DNA of 64,000 bases from Fennellomyces sp. T-0311. Taxonomy: Eukaryota; Mucoromycota; Mucoromycetes; Mucorales; Lichtheimiaceae. The stretch spans positions 124,001 through 188,000 of the forward strand of contig JALLLT010000039.1 in NCBI GenBank assembly GCA_025266875.1, in the 5' to 3' direction. This document shows, piece after piece, positions 48,811 through 59,878 of this stretch (position 1 is the stretch's first letter; every line of letters begins with the position of its first letter). A program made the translations under genes and the position numbers. The notes under the pieces were generated by a model. That model was not told the origin of the DNA, did no database searches, and worked only from the letters and a program-made list of their open reading frames with translations.

Positions 48811-49068
48811 CTAAAAAGGTTTTGCACTTGATCCATCCGTGTCCGAGTCGCAAAAGTAGAGAGAGCAATGACTGCCGCACTCTCCTAAGCGGGCGATACG
48901 TTTACAGTACTTCTTGGTCTTGTGGCCCTTCCGACAGTTTCTGTATCGGTACACCGCATCGTGATAGCAAGTGCAATTGCAGCTGATGGATCCTGCTGCA
49001 TCGACTTGACTAGAGGCCATGAGGACCAGAAGAATGGAAGCCAGGATGAGGACGAGATTGACCTTCAT
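48811..49068 (-). CDS. Secreted 8-cysteine mini-protein
   Basis: A single exon of 85 codons. Residues 1-24 are a signal peptide (hydrophobic LVLILASILLVLMASS, cut likely after VDA). The mature part has eight cysteines: CNCTC near the start, then one in RNCRK, one in YCKR, then ECGSHC and FC. It is Lys/Arg-rich in the middle (KGHKTKKYCKR). That fits four disulphides in a compact secreted peptide such as an antimicrobial peptide or effector, but no named family was recognised. The stop at 48811 lies 59 bp from the 3' end of the SART3 gene, so the two genes converge. The base composition and start context look like a real gene. Confidence 0.7.
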   Translation of the reverse strand: MKVNLVLILASILLVLMASSQVDAAGSISCNCTCYHDAVYRYRNCRKGHKTKKYCKRIARLGECGSHCSLYFCDSDTDGSSAKPF

Positions 49069-50031
49069 TGGGGAAAGAGCAGTATAGTTCGATCCAAGAA
49101 GAAGGAAATTCTGGTCTTTATTTTATAACTGTTTTCACGTGGTACCAGCAAAGCCTCAAACATCTTTACTTCATTAACTTTTTTAATATATGGGCAAATA
49201 CGATGAACCAGGTACAAGCTGTTTTGGTGAGCAAGTATACAAGATTGGTAAATTTTAGAAATTTTGGTAAGCTACGCCACAAGGTAACCGTTTATTGTTT
49301 AAAAATAGGACCATCTCACATGCACAGTCAGTTGTTATTGACGTGGGCGATCAGACACACTCAGTAAGCGGATCAAGTCCCTGTTGTCGACAAGTATTTG
49401 TGCATACAGCTCCAACGGATGCAACGCTCGGGAAAAAAGAAGTACAAACTATTGTTTGATTCTTTTTGCTCAAAGGTTGTACATCATTACTCATTCTGTC
49501 ATTATATGCCAAACCATTAAAGGCAATACTAGTGTCATGGCTTTCTACCCTTTTACTAACGACTGTCGTCAGCATGTCTGTGCCCCTTCAAATGGCATCA
49601 GACCTGTGAAAACCATAACATTCTTAACAGAATGATCCGTGCGCGTAGGCGCATTAACTCAATCCGGTACATTCATGCGCTGTCTCCTATGCATATGGTT
49701 CGATCACTTACAGCACATATGTGCGGCAGATGAAGATTCCGGCCTTTCCCGTCGCTGTCGATTTACCTGCATTTAGTTGACCAGGGCATCGTACTTCTCC
49801 TATTCTAGTTACTCTCTTACCCGTACCTAACACTAGTAGAGCACGTTGCATTTATGCATGTATATGCGAAAAAAAAACATCATGGCGCAAACAAAGGTAT
49901 GGGATGAAACCTTTTCTTAAACGTAATGGGCACAGGCCTGATCATGAGTACACCAAAAAAAAAGAAAGAGCTTGTTTATTTCATGCAAAATTAAAAACCC
50001 AGATGGCATTACAACAGGTAGTAAATATGTT
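49069..50031. other. Spacer with no gene
   Basis: About 0.96 kb. Only short open frames (49068-49367, 49384-49635). It likely holds the upstream region of the mini-protein gene and the 3' region of the next gene. Confidence 0.5.
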
Positions 50032-51945
50032 TTAGAAGAATGACTTTAATAGTTTTCCGGCAAATCCTGGGCCCTGAGGAGCAAACGACAGTGGTGGGGC
50101 GGTTTCCAAACCATCCTTTGGAACCGGCTGACGTACCATCAACTTGGTCGGATCATTGTTGGGCAAACAGGCCACTTCTAACCGGACAGCCTTTGACGAC
50201 ATTGCCGACCGATGATGGTATCCCAACCCCATGATGGGCTTGACGATCGTCTGACCAGGTAATTCGGGCTGACTATTCAGAAACACGGTAGCATTTGGAT
50301 CCATGGATTCATTATGTATGACTGCAGGAATGTACTGGTCCAATAAATGCTGATTTCGCATATCAAATGCAGCCCATACGACCGTCGGCGAGTCGGCTAG
50401 AATGGGATCCATGGGACGATAGCACCAAATAAACGGGCGCCCACGCAATTGATCCGCTCTGGCCATAATTCTACTGGATTCTTTTCGCGATAATGTATTG
50501 CTTCTTTTGATAACGGGGGGTGGAGGGGCAGGCAAATGCTGATTCAATGGATGACCCGTTACAAATCTAGGATGCATGTTTCGTTGAAAGCCTTGCTGCA
50601 CTGGCATCACTGCGTCTTCAATTGGTATTACGCTTGATGGGTCCCATCGTGACATGTCGTGAAGATCAAGTCGCTTTTTGTTGCTGTTTCCACCACCTAA
50701 CCAACCACCGAACAATGAACGACTTCGTCGAAGTGGAGGATTGGATCCTCCTCGTGCTGCAGGCTCAGGCGCCGGCGATGCACTTCGTGCTTCTTGAGAT
50801 GCTTCTTTCGGTGCTTCCTCCTTTTTTGGTTCTTCCTTTGGCGCTTCTTCCTTTGGAGGCTCTGGTTTGGCTTCTTCTTTTGGGGGCGTCTTGGGTTTAT
50901 CATCTTGCGCTGGAGATTTACTTTTTGGTTTGGGGTCCTCCTTCTTGACAGGCGATTTGCTCCGAGGTTTAGCTTCTTCCTTTTTAGCCACCGGTGATGC
51001 AGCTCGTGTTGTAGCTGCTTTTGTTGGCGCAACCGTTAACGGCGCTATAGATGCAGGCGGTGGGACTGCTGTTTCGGGTGGCGGTGGATGTGGTGGAGGG
51101 ATGCCAGGTGGACCAAGTGGTGGATGAAGGCCATGCATAGGTGGCATCATAGGCGGAAACCCGCCACCACCAAGCATATCTGGTTGAGGAAAGCGAAAGG
51201 GCATGGGCGGGGGCATCATGAGAGGCGGACGCGGCATCATGGGCATAGGGAGCTGTTGCTGCATCATCGGTCGTGGCATCATTGGCAGCTGATTATGAGG
51301 AGCGATGACATTTTGAGGTGGTATCCAAGGTGTTGTCGTCATGGGAGGACGTTGCTGGGGTGGTAGCAGCTGTTCCATTGTCATGGGAAGCATGGAAGGC
51401 TGGTCCATCATGGGGCTCATGAGCATACTTGCGCTCGGTTGCTCATATAAGGAATGCCGTCGTCGAAGATGATTGTTTTGGTGTTGTTGTTCACGAGGAA
51501 AGGTTGACGTGCCTTGAATGGTGCTTCGTCGTTGAGGAATTTGAGTTGTGTCGTCGAAAGGTTCATCGCTGATAATAATCTGTTCCTGAGGGGAGGTTGG
51601 AGGTTTTTTAACAGATGAACGACGACGAGGACGGGGAGGGACGTTTTCCGATATCGGACCGGCTTGTTGCCACGGGGCAAGCTCGTAATACCCATAATCG
51701 TCATTGTAGAAATCATGACCATCAAACATGGGCCCCTGGAGATACGTTTCGTCTACCCACGGCTGTTCGTAATACTCTTGTTCTTGCCGGCGTCGGCTGT
51801 TTCGTCGCCGGGCTCCGGTGCTGCTCGAACGTCTCACAGAGGACTTGCTTTTGGATGATCGACGACGAGGAGGCGATGGCTCATAAAAGTCGTCATAATC
51901 GTCATCATCGTAATGGTATTGCAAAGAGGAAGATCGTTGCACCAT
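50032..51945 (-). CDS. Large disordered proline/methionine-rich protein with conserved C-terminal region
   Basis: Single exon, 637 residues. The N-terminal third is Arg/Ser/Tyr-rich (PPRRRSSKSKSS, RRSSSTGARRRNSRR), the middle has Met/Pro-rich repeats (PMMPRPPLMMPPP) and a Lys/Glu/Pro stretch (SPVKKEDPKPKSKSP). The last 150 residues are more ordered (RPFIWCYRPMDP, TVVWAAFDMRNQHLLDQYI, VRLEVACLPNNDP). Its W..W..AFD..NQ pattern faintly recalls a WWE-like fold, but I would not name it. Function unknown; the disorder suggests an RNA- or scaffold-binding protein. It is divergent from the PB1 gene at 52545, with about 600 bp between starts. Confidence 0.8.
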   Translation of the reverse strand: MVQRSSSLQYHYDDDDYDDFYEPSPPRRRSSKSKSSVRRSSSTGARRRNSRRRQEQEYYEQPWVDETYLQGPMFDGHDFYNDDYGYYELAPWQQAGPISENVPPRPRRRSSVKKPPTSPQEQIIISDEPFDDTTQIPQRRSTIQGTSTFPREQQHQNNHLRRRHSLYEQPSASMLMSPMMDQPSMLPMTMEQLLPPQQRPPMTTTPWIPPQNVIAPHNQLPMMPRPMMQQQLPMPMMPRPPLMMPPPMPFRFPQPDMLGGGGFPPMMPPMHGLHPPLGPPGIPPPHPPPPETAVPPPASIAPLTVAPTKAATTRAASPVAKKEEAKPRSKSPVKKEDPKPKSKSPAQDDKPKTPPKEEAKPEPPKEEAPKEEPKKEEAPKEASQEARSASPAPEPAARGGSNPPLRRSRSLFGGWLGGGNSNKKRLDLHDMSRWDPSSVIPIEDAVMPVQQGFQRNMHPRFVTGHPLNQHLPAPPPPVIKRSNTLSRKESSRIMARADQLRGRPFIWCYRPMDPILADSPTVVWAAFDMRNQHLLDQYIPAVIHNESMDPNATVFLNSQPELPGQTIVKPIMGLGYHHRSAMSSKAVRLEVACLPNNDPTKLMVRQPVPKDGLETAPPLSFAPQGPGFAGKLLKSFF

Positions 51946-52544
51946 TGCAAGTGATATGGAAAGAAAAGGGAGAGAAGGAGGAAAGAAAGAAGGAAAGAAA
52001 AAAGGAATGCGATTATTTAAACAAGTGGATGAGAGAAACGGAACACGATCAAGGGATAAACAATCTTGTCACACCACGTTAATAAGCTTACACGAAAGCT
52101 GGTCTGAGCGGAAGTGACCCGGCTCTGGTCAATCCTTCCCCACGTGTTCCGCTTTAGGGTACTTGAAAAACAACAAACTTGCAACGAGGTCCGATGACTT
52201 CAAAGTCGGGGTGGTTACTCGTTTCGATCGCTTTTATAAACGGCCCGAAAAGAAGTTGTCCAAAAAATGCTTGGCTAACAAAGCTTTCTTGGCTCGAACG
52301 TACAGAGCGAGCATAAACGGGGTTCGAGTGGTTAGTTCTTTTTTTGTAAGCAAAAGGCAAAAATGACCGTATTATCATTCGCGTTTGAATAAGAAAAAGG
52401 CTTGGCTTTGCGTGACATGGCCCGAAACTGGCAATCATGCCAAGAATGCCGTTCGGGTTATATATACGATTTCTTTTTTTCACTCTCTTTCTGTTTTGTT
52501 ATTCAAACTCTCTCCCCCTTTTTTCTCTCACCTTTTTTTTCCCA
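51946..52544. promoter_or_regulatory. Divergent promoter region between two disordered-protein genes
   Basis: The 599-bp spacer holds a pyrimidine-rich block and a TATA-like box (GTTATATATACG, 52457-52467) about 80 bp upstream of the PB1-gene ATG; a purine-rich leader (GAGAGAAGGAGG) precedes the minus-strand gene. Confidence 0.55.
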
Positions 52545-54026
52545 ATGGCCAGTTACAACTTTAAGGTCACCATTGGACACGAAACTCGCCGGTTTTCGCT
52601 ACCACAACAATACACATCATGGCATACGATCTGCGCAGTGCTTCAGTCGTCGTTCCAGCTTCAAAGCACCGATGAAATGGTGTTGTATTATCGCGACAGT
52701 GACCACGATGTGATTACACTGTCAAGCGATATGGAACTCAGTGAACTGTTGCGTCAACCGGGAGCGTCGACGAACATCCGCCTTTACGGTGATCGAGACA
52801 ACATGTCGATGGCCTGGGTGTTTGCTGCCGACGACGAACATTTGGACAAGGTCAACCTCGCCGACCATGACCATGAACCCTCTCCGCGCACAACCCCAGT
52901 ACCGCCACCGCTCCCGGGAATCGACTTTGCTCGTACGTTCGAACAACTCGGCAAGCTCATGGACCAGTACAAAGAAGTCATTCAGCAAAATTCCGAGGTC
53001 ATGCGGGTCATGAGTCAAATGGCTAGTACCATAACTAGCACAATTTCTACCAACACTAAAATCGATCTTGCTCCATTGGAATCTTGGTTGGCAACGCTTG
53101 TTCCTATGCAACCTAATGTCGGTGATCACGCTCCTGCTGCCGCCGGACCATCATCCTCGTCGGAACAGCAGCGACGACCTTACGATAATTTGTATCCGGC
53201 TCCTTCAGCACCTGATTCCGAAACACTGTCAACTACAGATGATAAGAAGCGTCGTGGTGATTGGATTGATCCGCCCGAAGAAGACAACGATCCGCCGAGT
53301 TACGAAGAGCAGTTCTGGGATGATCAAATGCCACCACCGCACCCACCACCACCGATGCCCCGTGTATTTATGGAACCCTCACTGTACCCACCTCCTCCTC
53401 CATGTTCAGGTCCAAGTCCACTGTGGACTCGCGTGTTTAAAGCAGTAGGAACGTCGTTGGGTTGGAACCAACCACCATATCATCACCATCGCTACTATTC
53501 ACCGCCTCTACATCATTATCCTCCTCCACCTCCACCACCGCCTCCAATGGCTCATCCTGTACCTCCACCACCACCGCCACCAGTACCGCCCATGCCTCAG
53601 GGTCCTTGGGGACATCATCCCCATCACCCTCGTCGTCATGCTTCTTGTTCATCGTCATCGTGCATGCCGCAATCGCAATCCGACATTTACAAAATCCTTG
53701 AAGCCAAACGTGAAGCGTTTCTGCAAGACCACCGAGAATTAAAGCACAGACGACGTGAGGTTAAGCGAGAAATGCGAGAAATCCGACGACAGCACAGGAA
53801 AGAACGACGAGCAGCCAAACGAGCCACACGCAAAGAGCGGCGCAGGGCCAAGAGAAAGCAGCGTGCTACAAATGAAGATGATTATGACAGTGATAGCAGC
53901 ACATCATCATCATCATCGTCGTCGTCATCCAGTTCCTCTTCCAGCACTTCAACCGAGGATAAGGCTGCTCGTGATGATTTGGCATATAGGGTAGATCGTC
54001 TCCGATTGTCAGATGAAAAGAAATAA
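52545..54026 (+). CDS. PB1-domain protein with proline-rich and basic tail
   Basis: Start MASYNFKVTIGHE; the first ATG of this frame (52437) is upstream of the TATA-like box and was rejected. Residues 1-85 form a PB1 domain: basic face near FKVTIGHETRRF, acidic OPCA-like motif in YYRDSDHDVITLSSDMEL. Residues 120-175 are a helical stretch (LGKLMDQYKEVIQQNSEV), followed by a Pro-rich region (PPPPHP, YPPPPPPPPP), a Lys/Arg coiled coil (REVKREMREIRRQHRKER) and a poly-Ser tail. PB1 domains pair with other PB1 proteins in signalling (as in p62, Cdc24, Bem1). No NBR1-type UBA or ZZ finger is present, so the partner is unknown. The start context is clean and the gene has no intron. Confidence 0.85.
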   Translation: MASYNFKVTIGHETRRFSLPQQYTSWHTICAVLQSSFQLQSTDEMVLYYRDSDHDVITLSSDMELSELLRQPGASTNIRLYGDRDNMSMAWVFAADDEHLDKVNLADHDHEPSPRTTPVPPPLPGIDFARTFEQLGKLMDQYKEVIQQNSEVMRVMSQMASTITSTISTNTKIDLAPLESWLATLVPMQPNVGDHAPAAAGPSSSSEQQRRPYDNLYPAPSAPDSETLSTTDDKKRRGDWIDPPEEDNDPPSYEEQFWDDQMPPPHPPPPMPRVFMEPSLYPPPPPCSGPSPLWTRVFKAVGTSLGWNQPPYHHHRYYSPPLHHYPPPPPPPPPMAHPVPPPPPPPVPPMPQGPWGHHPHHPRRHASCSSSSCMPQSQSDIYKILEAKREAFLQDHRELKHRRREVKREMREIRRQHRKERRAAKRATRKERRRAKRKQRATNEDDYDSDSSTSSSSSSSSSSSSSSTSTEDKAARDDLAYRVDRLRLSDEKK

Positions 54027-54206
54027 ATATTACTTTCGCTTTTTCATATGCTAATTGTTGATATATATGTAAAAAAAAAAACTCAACTCCGTTTCTCATT
54101 ATATCAGCGGTTTTTTTATGTTCAACCTGTGAATATTTATATTTTTCTTGGTTTTTCTTGTGATTTTTCACTTGTTCTCTCTTCCTTTCATTTTCATTCA
54201 CATACC

Positions 54207-54554
54207 ATGCTAAAATTTCCTCGAAGCGCATCGTCATGGCAACGCAGTGATTCGGTGATTGACGTGCTGTTACCACGCTACTACGAAAACGAGCTTGCGT
54301 TTGAAGATACACCTGTTCAGGACAAGGAACTAGACCATGATGACAGCGATGACTTGTACGCGGAAGCCCTTTTGAATTCAGACTTCCTTGCCTGGTTAAA
54401 CAGCGACGATACCTGCTCTACAAGCAGTAGCACTGTCTCATCATCATCGTCTGCACTCGAGCGACTTCGTATGTTAGTCAACCACACATCGCCTGCACCA
54501 TTACCACCGCCATCCTTCGATCCCAAAGGCAAAGGCAAGGCCCGACAAACATAA
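54207..54554 (+). CDS. Small acidic Ser-rich protein, unrecognised
   Basis: 115 residues from MLKFPRSASSWQRSD at 54207, ending at 54554. It has an acidic block (DHDDSDDLYAEALL), a Ser-rich run (STVSSSSSALERL) and a short basic tail (PKGKGKARQT). No domain recognised. It follows the PB1 gene by 180 bp on the same strand and shares its style (Ser-rich, short), so could be a related regulator; that is a guess. It overlaps antisense with no other gene. Confidence 0.55.
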   Translation: MLKFPRSASSWQRSDSVIDVLLPRYYENELAFEDTPVQDKELDHDDSDDLYAEALLNSDFLAWLNSDDTCSTSSSTVSSSSSALERLRMLVNHTSPAPLPPPSFDPKGKGKARQT

Positions 54555-54570
54555 AGCAAAAAAAAAGTGT

Positions 54571-55707
54571 TTATAACAGCCACAACGACAAACATACGGC
54601 GACGATGAAATGAACAAATAATAGTCCGGACAGGGCAAGACTAGCAGCGCTGTCGGTGATGCTGGTTGGTTCAGGCGTCGGCATTCGGGTCACTTCGGGT
54701 GGCAATTGAGTTGCCATGGACATACCCGTCTGGTTATCCGGCGGTGTTGCATGAAGATAGTCCAATATCCCTATTTTACCACGTTATTTAATGAATAATA
54801 AATAAAAACTTTTTTTCTGTTCTTCAAGCTTACCCTGGATATTGCAGGGCTGTTGAGTCTTTGCACACTTTGCCGAGGCGGTTGTATTAAATCCCGTTTG
54901 GGGGTCCGGTATACTGTAGTTGAAAAACGCCGTAATGTTCATGACTTCGTAAATGGCATCCCGTTCAGGCGGGCCCTTGCTAAAGTTTGGATTGCCATCG
55001 GACCAATGGTTGAACATGAGTCTTCCCGGCAAGCTTGGCACATTGGTCACCATGCGTCTTGCTTCTATGCCGTCAATGTAGAAAATGACCAGATTGGGCA
55101 TCCAGTCAAACCTATACTCGTGAAACTCGGCGGACGGATCAAAGCCCAAGTGATGATTATCATGGGTCAGATGGCTTGCTCGGCCTTGTTCCAGCAGGCC
55201 TGGATGGATGGCGAAGTAGGATTGAGGAGGAGCCACGGCGCTTAATATTTCAATGTCAATTTCCTCCTGGGTGTTGAAGATGTACATGGATGCCACGGTG
55301 CCATTGACGTTGGTGGTGCGCAGATAGGCGCGGAACGAGCCATAGAGAAAGTCTTGTCGTTGGGTGCCAAAGCCTGCGCAACGGATGGTATTGTTCTGGA
55401 CAGTAATGGCAAGCTGCAGCCCGCCCTCGGTATTCAGATACACGTTGTTCATGTCAAACTGACGTGAGCGCGAGTTCTCCCACTTGGCGTCGATCTGGTA
55501 GTTGGCTAGCCAGATGTCGCGGATGGTCTGCTTGGTCCGCCATGGCTGAAAGTCGAGATGCCACATGTCGGACCATGTCTGGTTTTGATCGCTGTAGCCG
55601 CAGTCGCACGAATTTGTCAGGCTCAGGCCATACTGTGATTTCGTCTTGTCTGCGTTGGCGGTCCATGCCAGCAGGGCCGTGACGACATACAGTGAGAGCG
55701 ATACCAT
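54571..55707 (-). CDS. GH16-family glycosidase, GPI-anchored
   Basis: Two exons (55707-54834, 54770-54571), 357 residues. A signal peptide (SLYVVTALLAWTANA) and a C-terminal hydrophobic tail (LALSGLLFVHFIVAVCLSLWLL) after a Thr/Pro-rich region indicate a GPI-anchored wall protein. The catalytic motif is EEIDIEIL (E-x-D-x-E), with nearby FDWMPNLVIFYIDG and a Trp in FNHWSDGN. GH16 members cut or transfer beta-1,3- or beta-1,3(4)-glucan; the exact substrate cannot be fixed. A longer open frame reaches 55860 but the start at 55707 gives the clean signal peptide. Several N-glycosylation sites (NQTW, NGTV, NTTA). It is divergent from the CCCH gene at 56222. Confidence 0.9.
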
Positions 55708-56221
55708 GTCAGATCGAAGAAAAAAGACAAGGACAAGATCGGAAAACGTCTGGAACAATGTGTCTATTTTTTCTATTGTATTTTCCATGTTTCGTGCTGT
55801 GTAGCAATCAGCGCGTCTTCCATCAGCGGCTTCCAGACTCCGCCAAAGTGCACAGACCATGGACGGGTACCCAACATTTGGAAGTGTGCTGGTATCCTTT
55901 CACGTGGGCTCTCACAAAGAAAAAAAAAAGGCAAGTCAATTGTCAATTTTTAAATCGTCTCTTTTTCTTGTTTCCAATTTTTCATGCAGCAGGAGCTCGA
56001 GGACAGTCGTTCCGAAAGTGGCCAGTCGCGACCACCTCCGCAGCAACGCCGCAGTGGTCGACGACGCTCCCGGCGCAACAAAGGTGTGTGTGAGTGTGTG
56101 TGTGTGCGCTCACTGATAACGCTGTCCTCCCTCTCTCTTTATTATTATTGACCATACGCACTGTATAGGGTCTAATTATACCAAAGCAGAAAGAAAGAGC
56201 TCGACGGACATTTCTACACGA
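55708..56221. promoter_or_regulatory. Divergent intergenic region (GH16 / CCCH)
   Basis: 514 bp shared by two opposed starts. It contains a GT microsatellite (GTGTGTGTGAG, 56090-56110) and pyrimidine blocks. No clear TATA box. Open frames within it (55692-56093) have no protein-like content. Confidence 0.45.
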
Positions 56222-56910
56222 ATGCGGTCACTGTCACTGACGTCGTCACCATCAAGCAGCAAAAGCAAAAAGAGCGGCAGTGGCGAGCATCGGCGACATT
56301 CCGAGCCTTGTGGATCACATGCCAGTGCACAGCCAGCGCAGTCGAACACAACCGACAAGAAGCAGCGTCTGTACAAGACTGAACTGTGTCGGAACTGGGA
56401 GGAACTGGATCACTGCAGGTACATGTTTGGGGTGTAATACGCAACATGACCCTATAGACAAAGCCTTAATAAAGCTCGCCTAGGTACGGTAACAAGTGCC
56501 AGTACGCGCACGGACGGGAGGATCTACGCGACGTTGAGCGCCATCCAAAATACCGAACGCAAGTGTGTCGAACATATTGTCAGACGGGCACCTGCCCTTA
56601 CGGCGCCAGATGCACGTTTCGTCATCAGAACGATTCGGTCACAATGACTGTCCCCCAACTACCGCCACCATCACCCATTTTATCATCATCAGAACCGCCA
56701 GCACGCCCACCCACTTGCTCGTTCTTGCTGCAGCACTTACAACCTCAGCAGCAGCAGGAGGAGGATGACCTTTTACCCAACGATGCGGAAAGTTTGCTGC
56801 CTCCCGGTCTATTGGCCGACGACCCTCCGTCTGATCGTCGTCAGTCGTTGCTTATGTTTCCTTGCTTTTCATCTTCATCTTCTGGCTCGAGCATCTGGAC
56901 TGCGCTCTGA
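56222..56910 (+). CDS. Tandem CCCH zinc-finger RNA-binding protein (tristetraprolin type)
   Basis: Two exons (56222-56418, 56484-56910), 207 residues. The first finger follows the lead-in RLYKTELC and is C-x8-C-x5-C-x3-H (split across the intron between CR and YGNKC), the second follows KYRTQVC with the same spacing (CPYGARCTFRH). This is the exact tandem arrangement of TTP, yeast Cth1/Cth2 and fission yeast Zfs1, which bind AU-rich 3' UTRs and destabilise mRNA. The N-terminus is Ser/Lys-rich with likely phospho-sites; the C-terminus is Pro-rich with QQQQ. The gene looks intact. The start ATG at 56222 is the first in this exon; an upstream exon cannot be excluded. Confidence 0.9.
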
Positions 56911-57137
56911 GAGAAACACACCACCTTTGCACAAGCATCTCACCGCAACCCACCCACCCACACGCACACGCACACACACATATATATATAACACAGACAC
57001 ACTCACACTCACACTCACAATCCTCCTCCATGTGTACGTTACGTATATATACTGCAACGTATATATAGATAGCGTCCGTATTATTGTACAACATATTGCG
57101 CATCTTTCATTAAATTACTGCAGTTCGCTGTAGCTTG

Positions 57138-58578
57138 CTATTGTGCTGCAGCTGTAGGCCGTTTGGGTACTTTCATGTGTGCAAAGTCGAGCTCCAGATC
57201 ATCCTCTTCTTTCTGCGATATCGGCCCGTTTATGCTGTACGTGTTCCCTGGCCGAGCTGTGTGAAGGGGGTCGTCAGTGTAAGCACCCACACACACACAA
57301 GTTTGACAACATGCTGTGGAAACTTACTTTGCCGTCTCCGCGAGTTCTCGTGACGGGAAGGTGACGCACTGTTTTGTGTCCGATGATCGAGATGTCGTTT
57401 CCGTAAGCTGCGCTTTTGGTTGTTGACGCGGTGATACGCATCACGGAACAGGTCCTTGACATCAAAGCCACTGTCGCGGTCCTCCCTGACCTGTCGCCGC
57501 CGATCATCAATGGCAGCCATGATGGTCTCATGCAGACTCTGTCGCTCGATTTCATAGTCATGCTCCGCCGCATCCATGTCTATCTCGTAGCGGCGTTTAA
57601 GCCCCGACACGTGGTATTCCATCATACACCGAGCATGGTAGATCGTCTCTTCACGCTGCTTTTCCAAGTCCGCAATTTCTTCCATAAACGCCTCGTGGGT
57701 CCCTGTATAACCCAAAAAGTTTACTTTTCCAGAAATTATGATTGCTTTCTTGCCTTACCTTCTTGTATGCTACGTAATTCTTCTTGTAATGACTGTAATT
57801 TGTTGTGATAGATACTACATGTCGTGCGTTAGTATCCACCCCGCCCCCCTCTGTGACTTTAGACTGACACTGTGCTATGTTCGAGAAACTCATTGTTCAT
57901 TGTGGTCAGCAGATCATTGCATTCGCGCAGGCTGCGCATCCGTTTGCTCTGATGTGCTTCGGAAGACGTGCCCTGGTCATCTACCACCACAGCGAGACGT
58001 TAGGAAATGAATTATCGCACGCATCCATCAAGCGCTTAACAAAAACGGTATTTACCTTGATCCCATTGCGGTTCGTATTGTGAATGGTATGGATCGTAAT
58101 CGTAAGCTGCATGGAATGATGAGGACGAGGATGAGGGAAGCGGTGGCGGTGGAGGCGTGGGTGCATGCCACACAGACGATGGGCCAGGTGGTTGTTGCGG
58201 AGGCGGTAGAGGTGCTGCAGACGGCGCGTGATGTTGCGTCAACGGTGGCTCATCACGCCACTTGGGCAACGGACGAAAAGACGAGGACGAGGGTGGGTAG
58301 TACGGCCGTTGATAGTTATAGTCTGAACCAGCATACATGTATGGAACAGGAGGAGGTAGCACAGGCGGAGGCGGCGGCATGGAAGACGACGACGACGTTG
58401 GTGGTGACGGGTGACGTGAAAAGTACGGCCGATCGCGAGGAGGCGTGCTGGACTCATGCCGATATGGAGTGGAACTGTGAGACGGCGGTGGTCCTAATCC
58501 CGATGGTGGTCCCGCAGGTGCAGGCAATCGCGCATCAGCACCTGCCTGAGCAACAATAAACCCAAACTGTGGCAACAT
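57138..58578 (-). CDS. Sds3-like subunit of an Rpd3-type histone deacetylase complex
   Basis: Five exons (58578-58056, 57980-57869, 57814-57759, 57702-57328, 57256-57138) join in frame to 394 residues. The N-terminal half is Pro/Ser-rich (SSSSSMPPPPPVLPP). The C-terminal half is the Sds3/BRMS1 coiled-coil block: NKLQSLQEELRSIQEGTHE, then AFMEEIADLEKQREE, RRYEIDMDAAEHDYEIE and IMAAIDDRRRQVREDRD. In yeast Sds3 this segment is needed to dimerise and hold Sin3-Rpd3 together. The gene ends in a short acidic/basic tail (EEDDLELDFAHMK). All junctions preserve the expected coiled-coil register, so the model is good. The long Pro-rich head is a lineage addition compared with yeast Sds3. Confidence 0.8.
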
Positions 58579-59878
58579 TACGCAAGAGCAATAGAAAGAC
58601 TGAAAGAGAGAAGAATAGGAAAGAGCAGGAGAGTGAGGGGAACAAAGAGAGAGAGAGGAGCTTTATGTGAAAACACAACAAGAAGGGAAAAGGAAGGAGT
58701 TGTGCTACGAGCGGTTCTCTTTTTTTTGGTAAGTGGCGGACAGTTTTTTTTTCCAGCTTTGGGCTTGCTCGCGTAGAACCGCACACCATTTGCAAACTTG
58801 ACCAACTGGTTTCATTGTCCCCAATTGTTCCCATGGCAACTCAAGCCATCGCAACGTATCAAAACACTCCCTGCACCGATTAGATCATCTCTTGCATACT
58901 GGCCTTATTGTTCAACTACTGTAAAGCATAGTATTATTCCGTGCGCACTGCAATCAGGATCCCTTATTTTCTTTTCCAATCGAGCCATGCCAACATATTC
59001 TGCTGCCTGGCGACGCGGGAGTTTGTGCTGCCCAGGTAACTTTGCATGTTGATCAGGGAAACAACATTGTATATGATGCCAATGACCTTTGTTTTGTATG
59101 CACATATACATTCACGGCAATTATAAGCACCGCCAGGAGGTTGCAGTGCATGCCTGTACGTTCACCCGTACAACTTTTATTATTGTTATGAGCAATTAAG
59201 GAACCTACAAAATATATAATTGCTTCTCAAGCGCACACGGACACCAGGAACGATCAGATCCAAACCTTAAAACTTGCCAATGATGTATGATCATGGATAC
59301 ACAATCTCTGCAATATTCACTTACTAGCACTTGAATGGGTGTGGCTGGAACAACTGAAACCGGGTACTTTGGTTTCACCCGTTATGACAGGAGCATCGTC
59401 AGCCCAAGTGAAGTAAACAACTGTTGCAGTCGATGGACGTTGTTTACGCCAGAAAGAATGAAAGAAGAGGACAGGGTTTATTGTGTTTCATGTGCTTATT
59501 ACATATCACCATGCCAGTATTATTCTATTTACCTGCAGTGATGACATGTGCCACGCATGATACACGAAGAAAAGAAAAGTGGCCAATCCGCATTTACGAC
59601 ACTTCCCTTGCCGGACTCTCAGCCTAGCACTAATAACAGCCCCACCCAATATTGACCCTAACATGGCGGAATGCAACCTTTACGCCTCGATCCGCGTCTC
59701 CGTCATTAGCGAGCGTCTACGGATCTTGCTGAAGACTGAAAATGATCATCAGAGACAAAAGTGCATGGGTTATGTGTAGCCTTACGTTGACAGGATACTT
59801 TAAAGTTTGGATCTGACCGCATCAAATATATTTTGGGGAGTAGGGGGTGGGCAGTGTGTATCATAATATCACGGACCA
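58579..59878. other. Spacer between the Sds3-like and SPF30-like genes
   Basis: 1.3 kb. 58579-58700 is a purine-rich leader (GAGAGAGAGGAGC) of the Sds3-like gene. A 75-codon minus frame (58805-58578, MVKFANGVRFYASKPKAG...) could be a uORF; no family. The rest has no gene seen. Confidence 0.45.

Noticed and set aside
58578..58805. 75-codon minus frame upstream of the Sds3-like gene
   Set aside because: Starts MVKFANGVRFYASKP but degenerates into low-complexity hydrophobic sequence from a purine-rich leader; more likely a uORF or chance.
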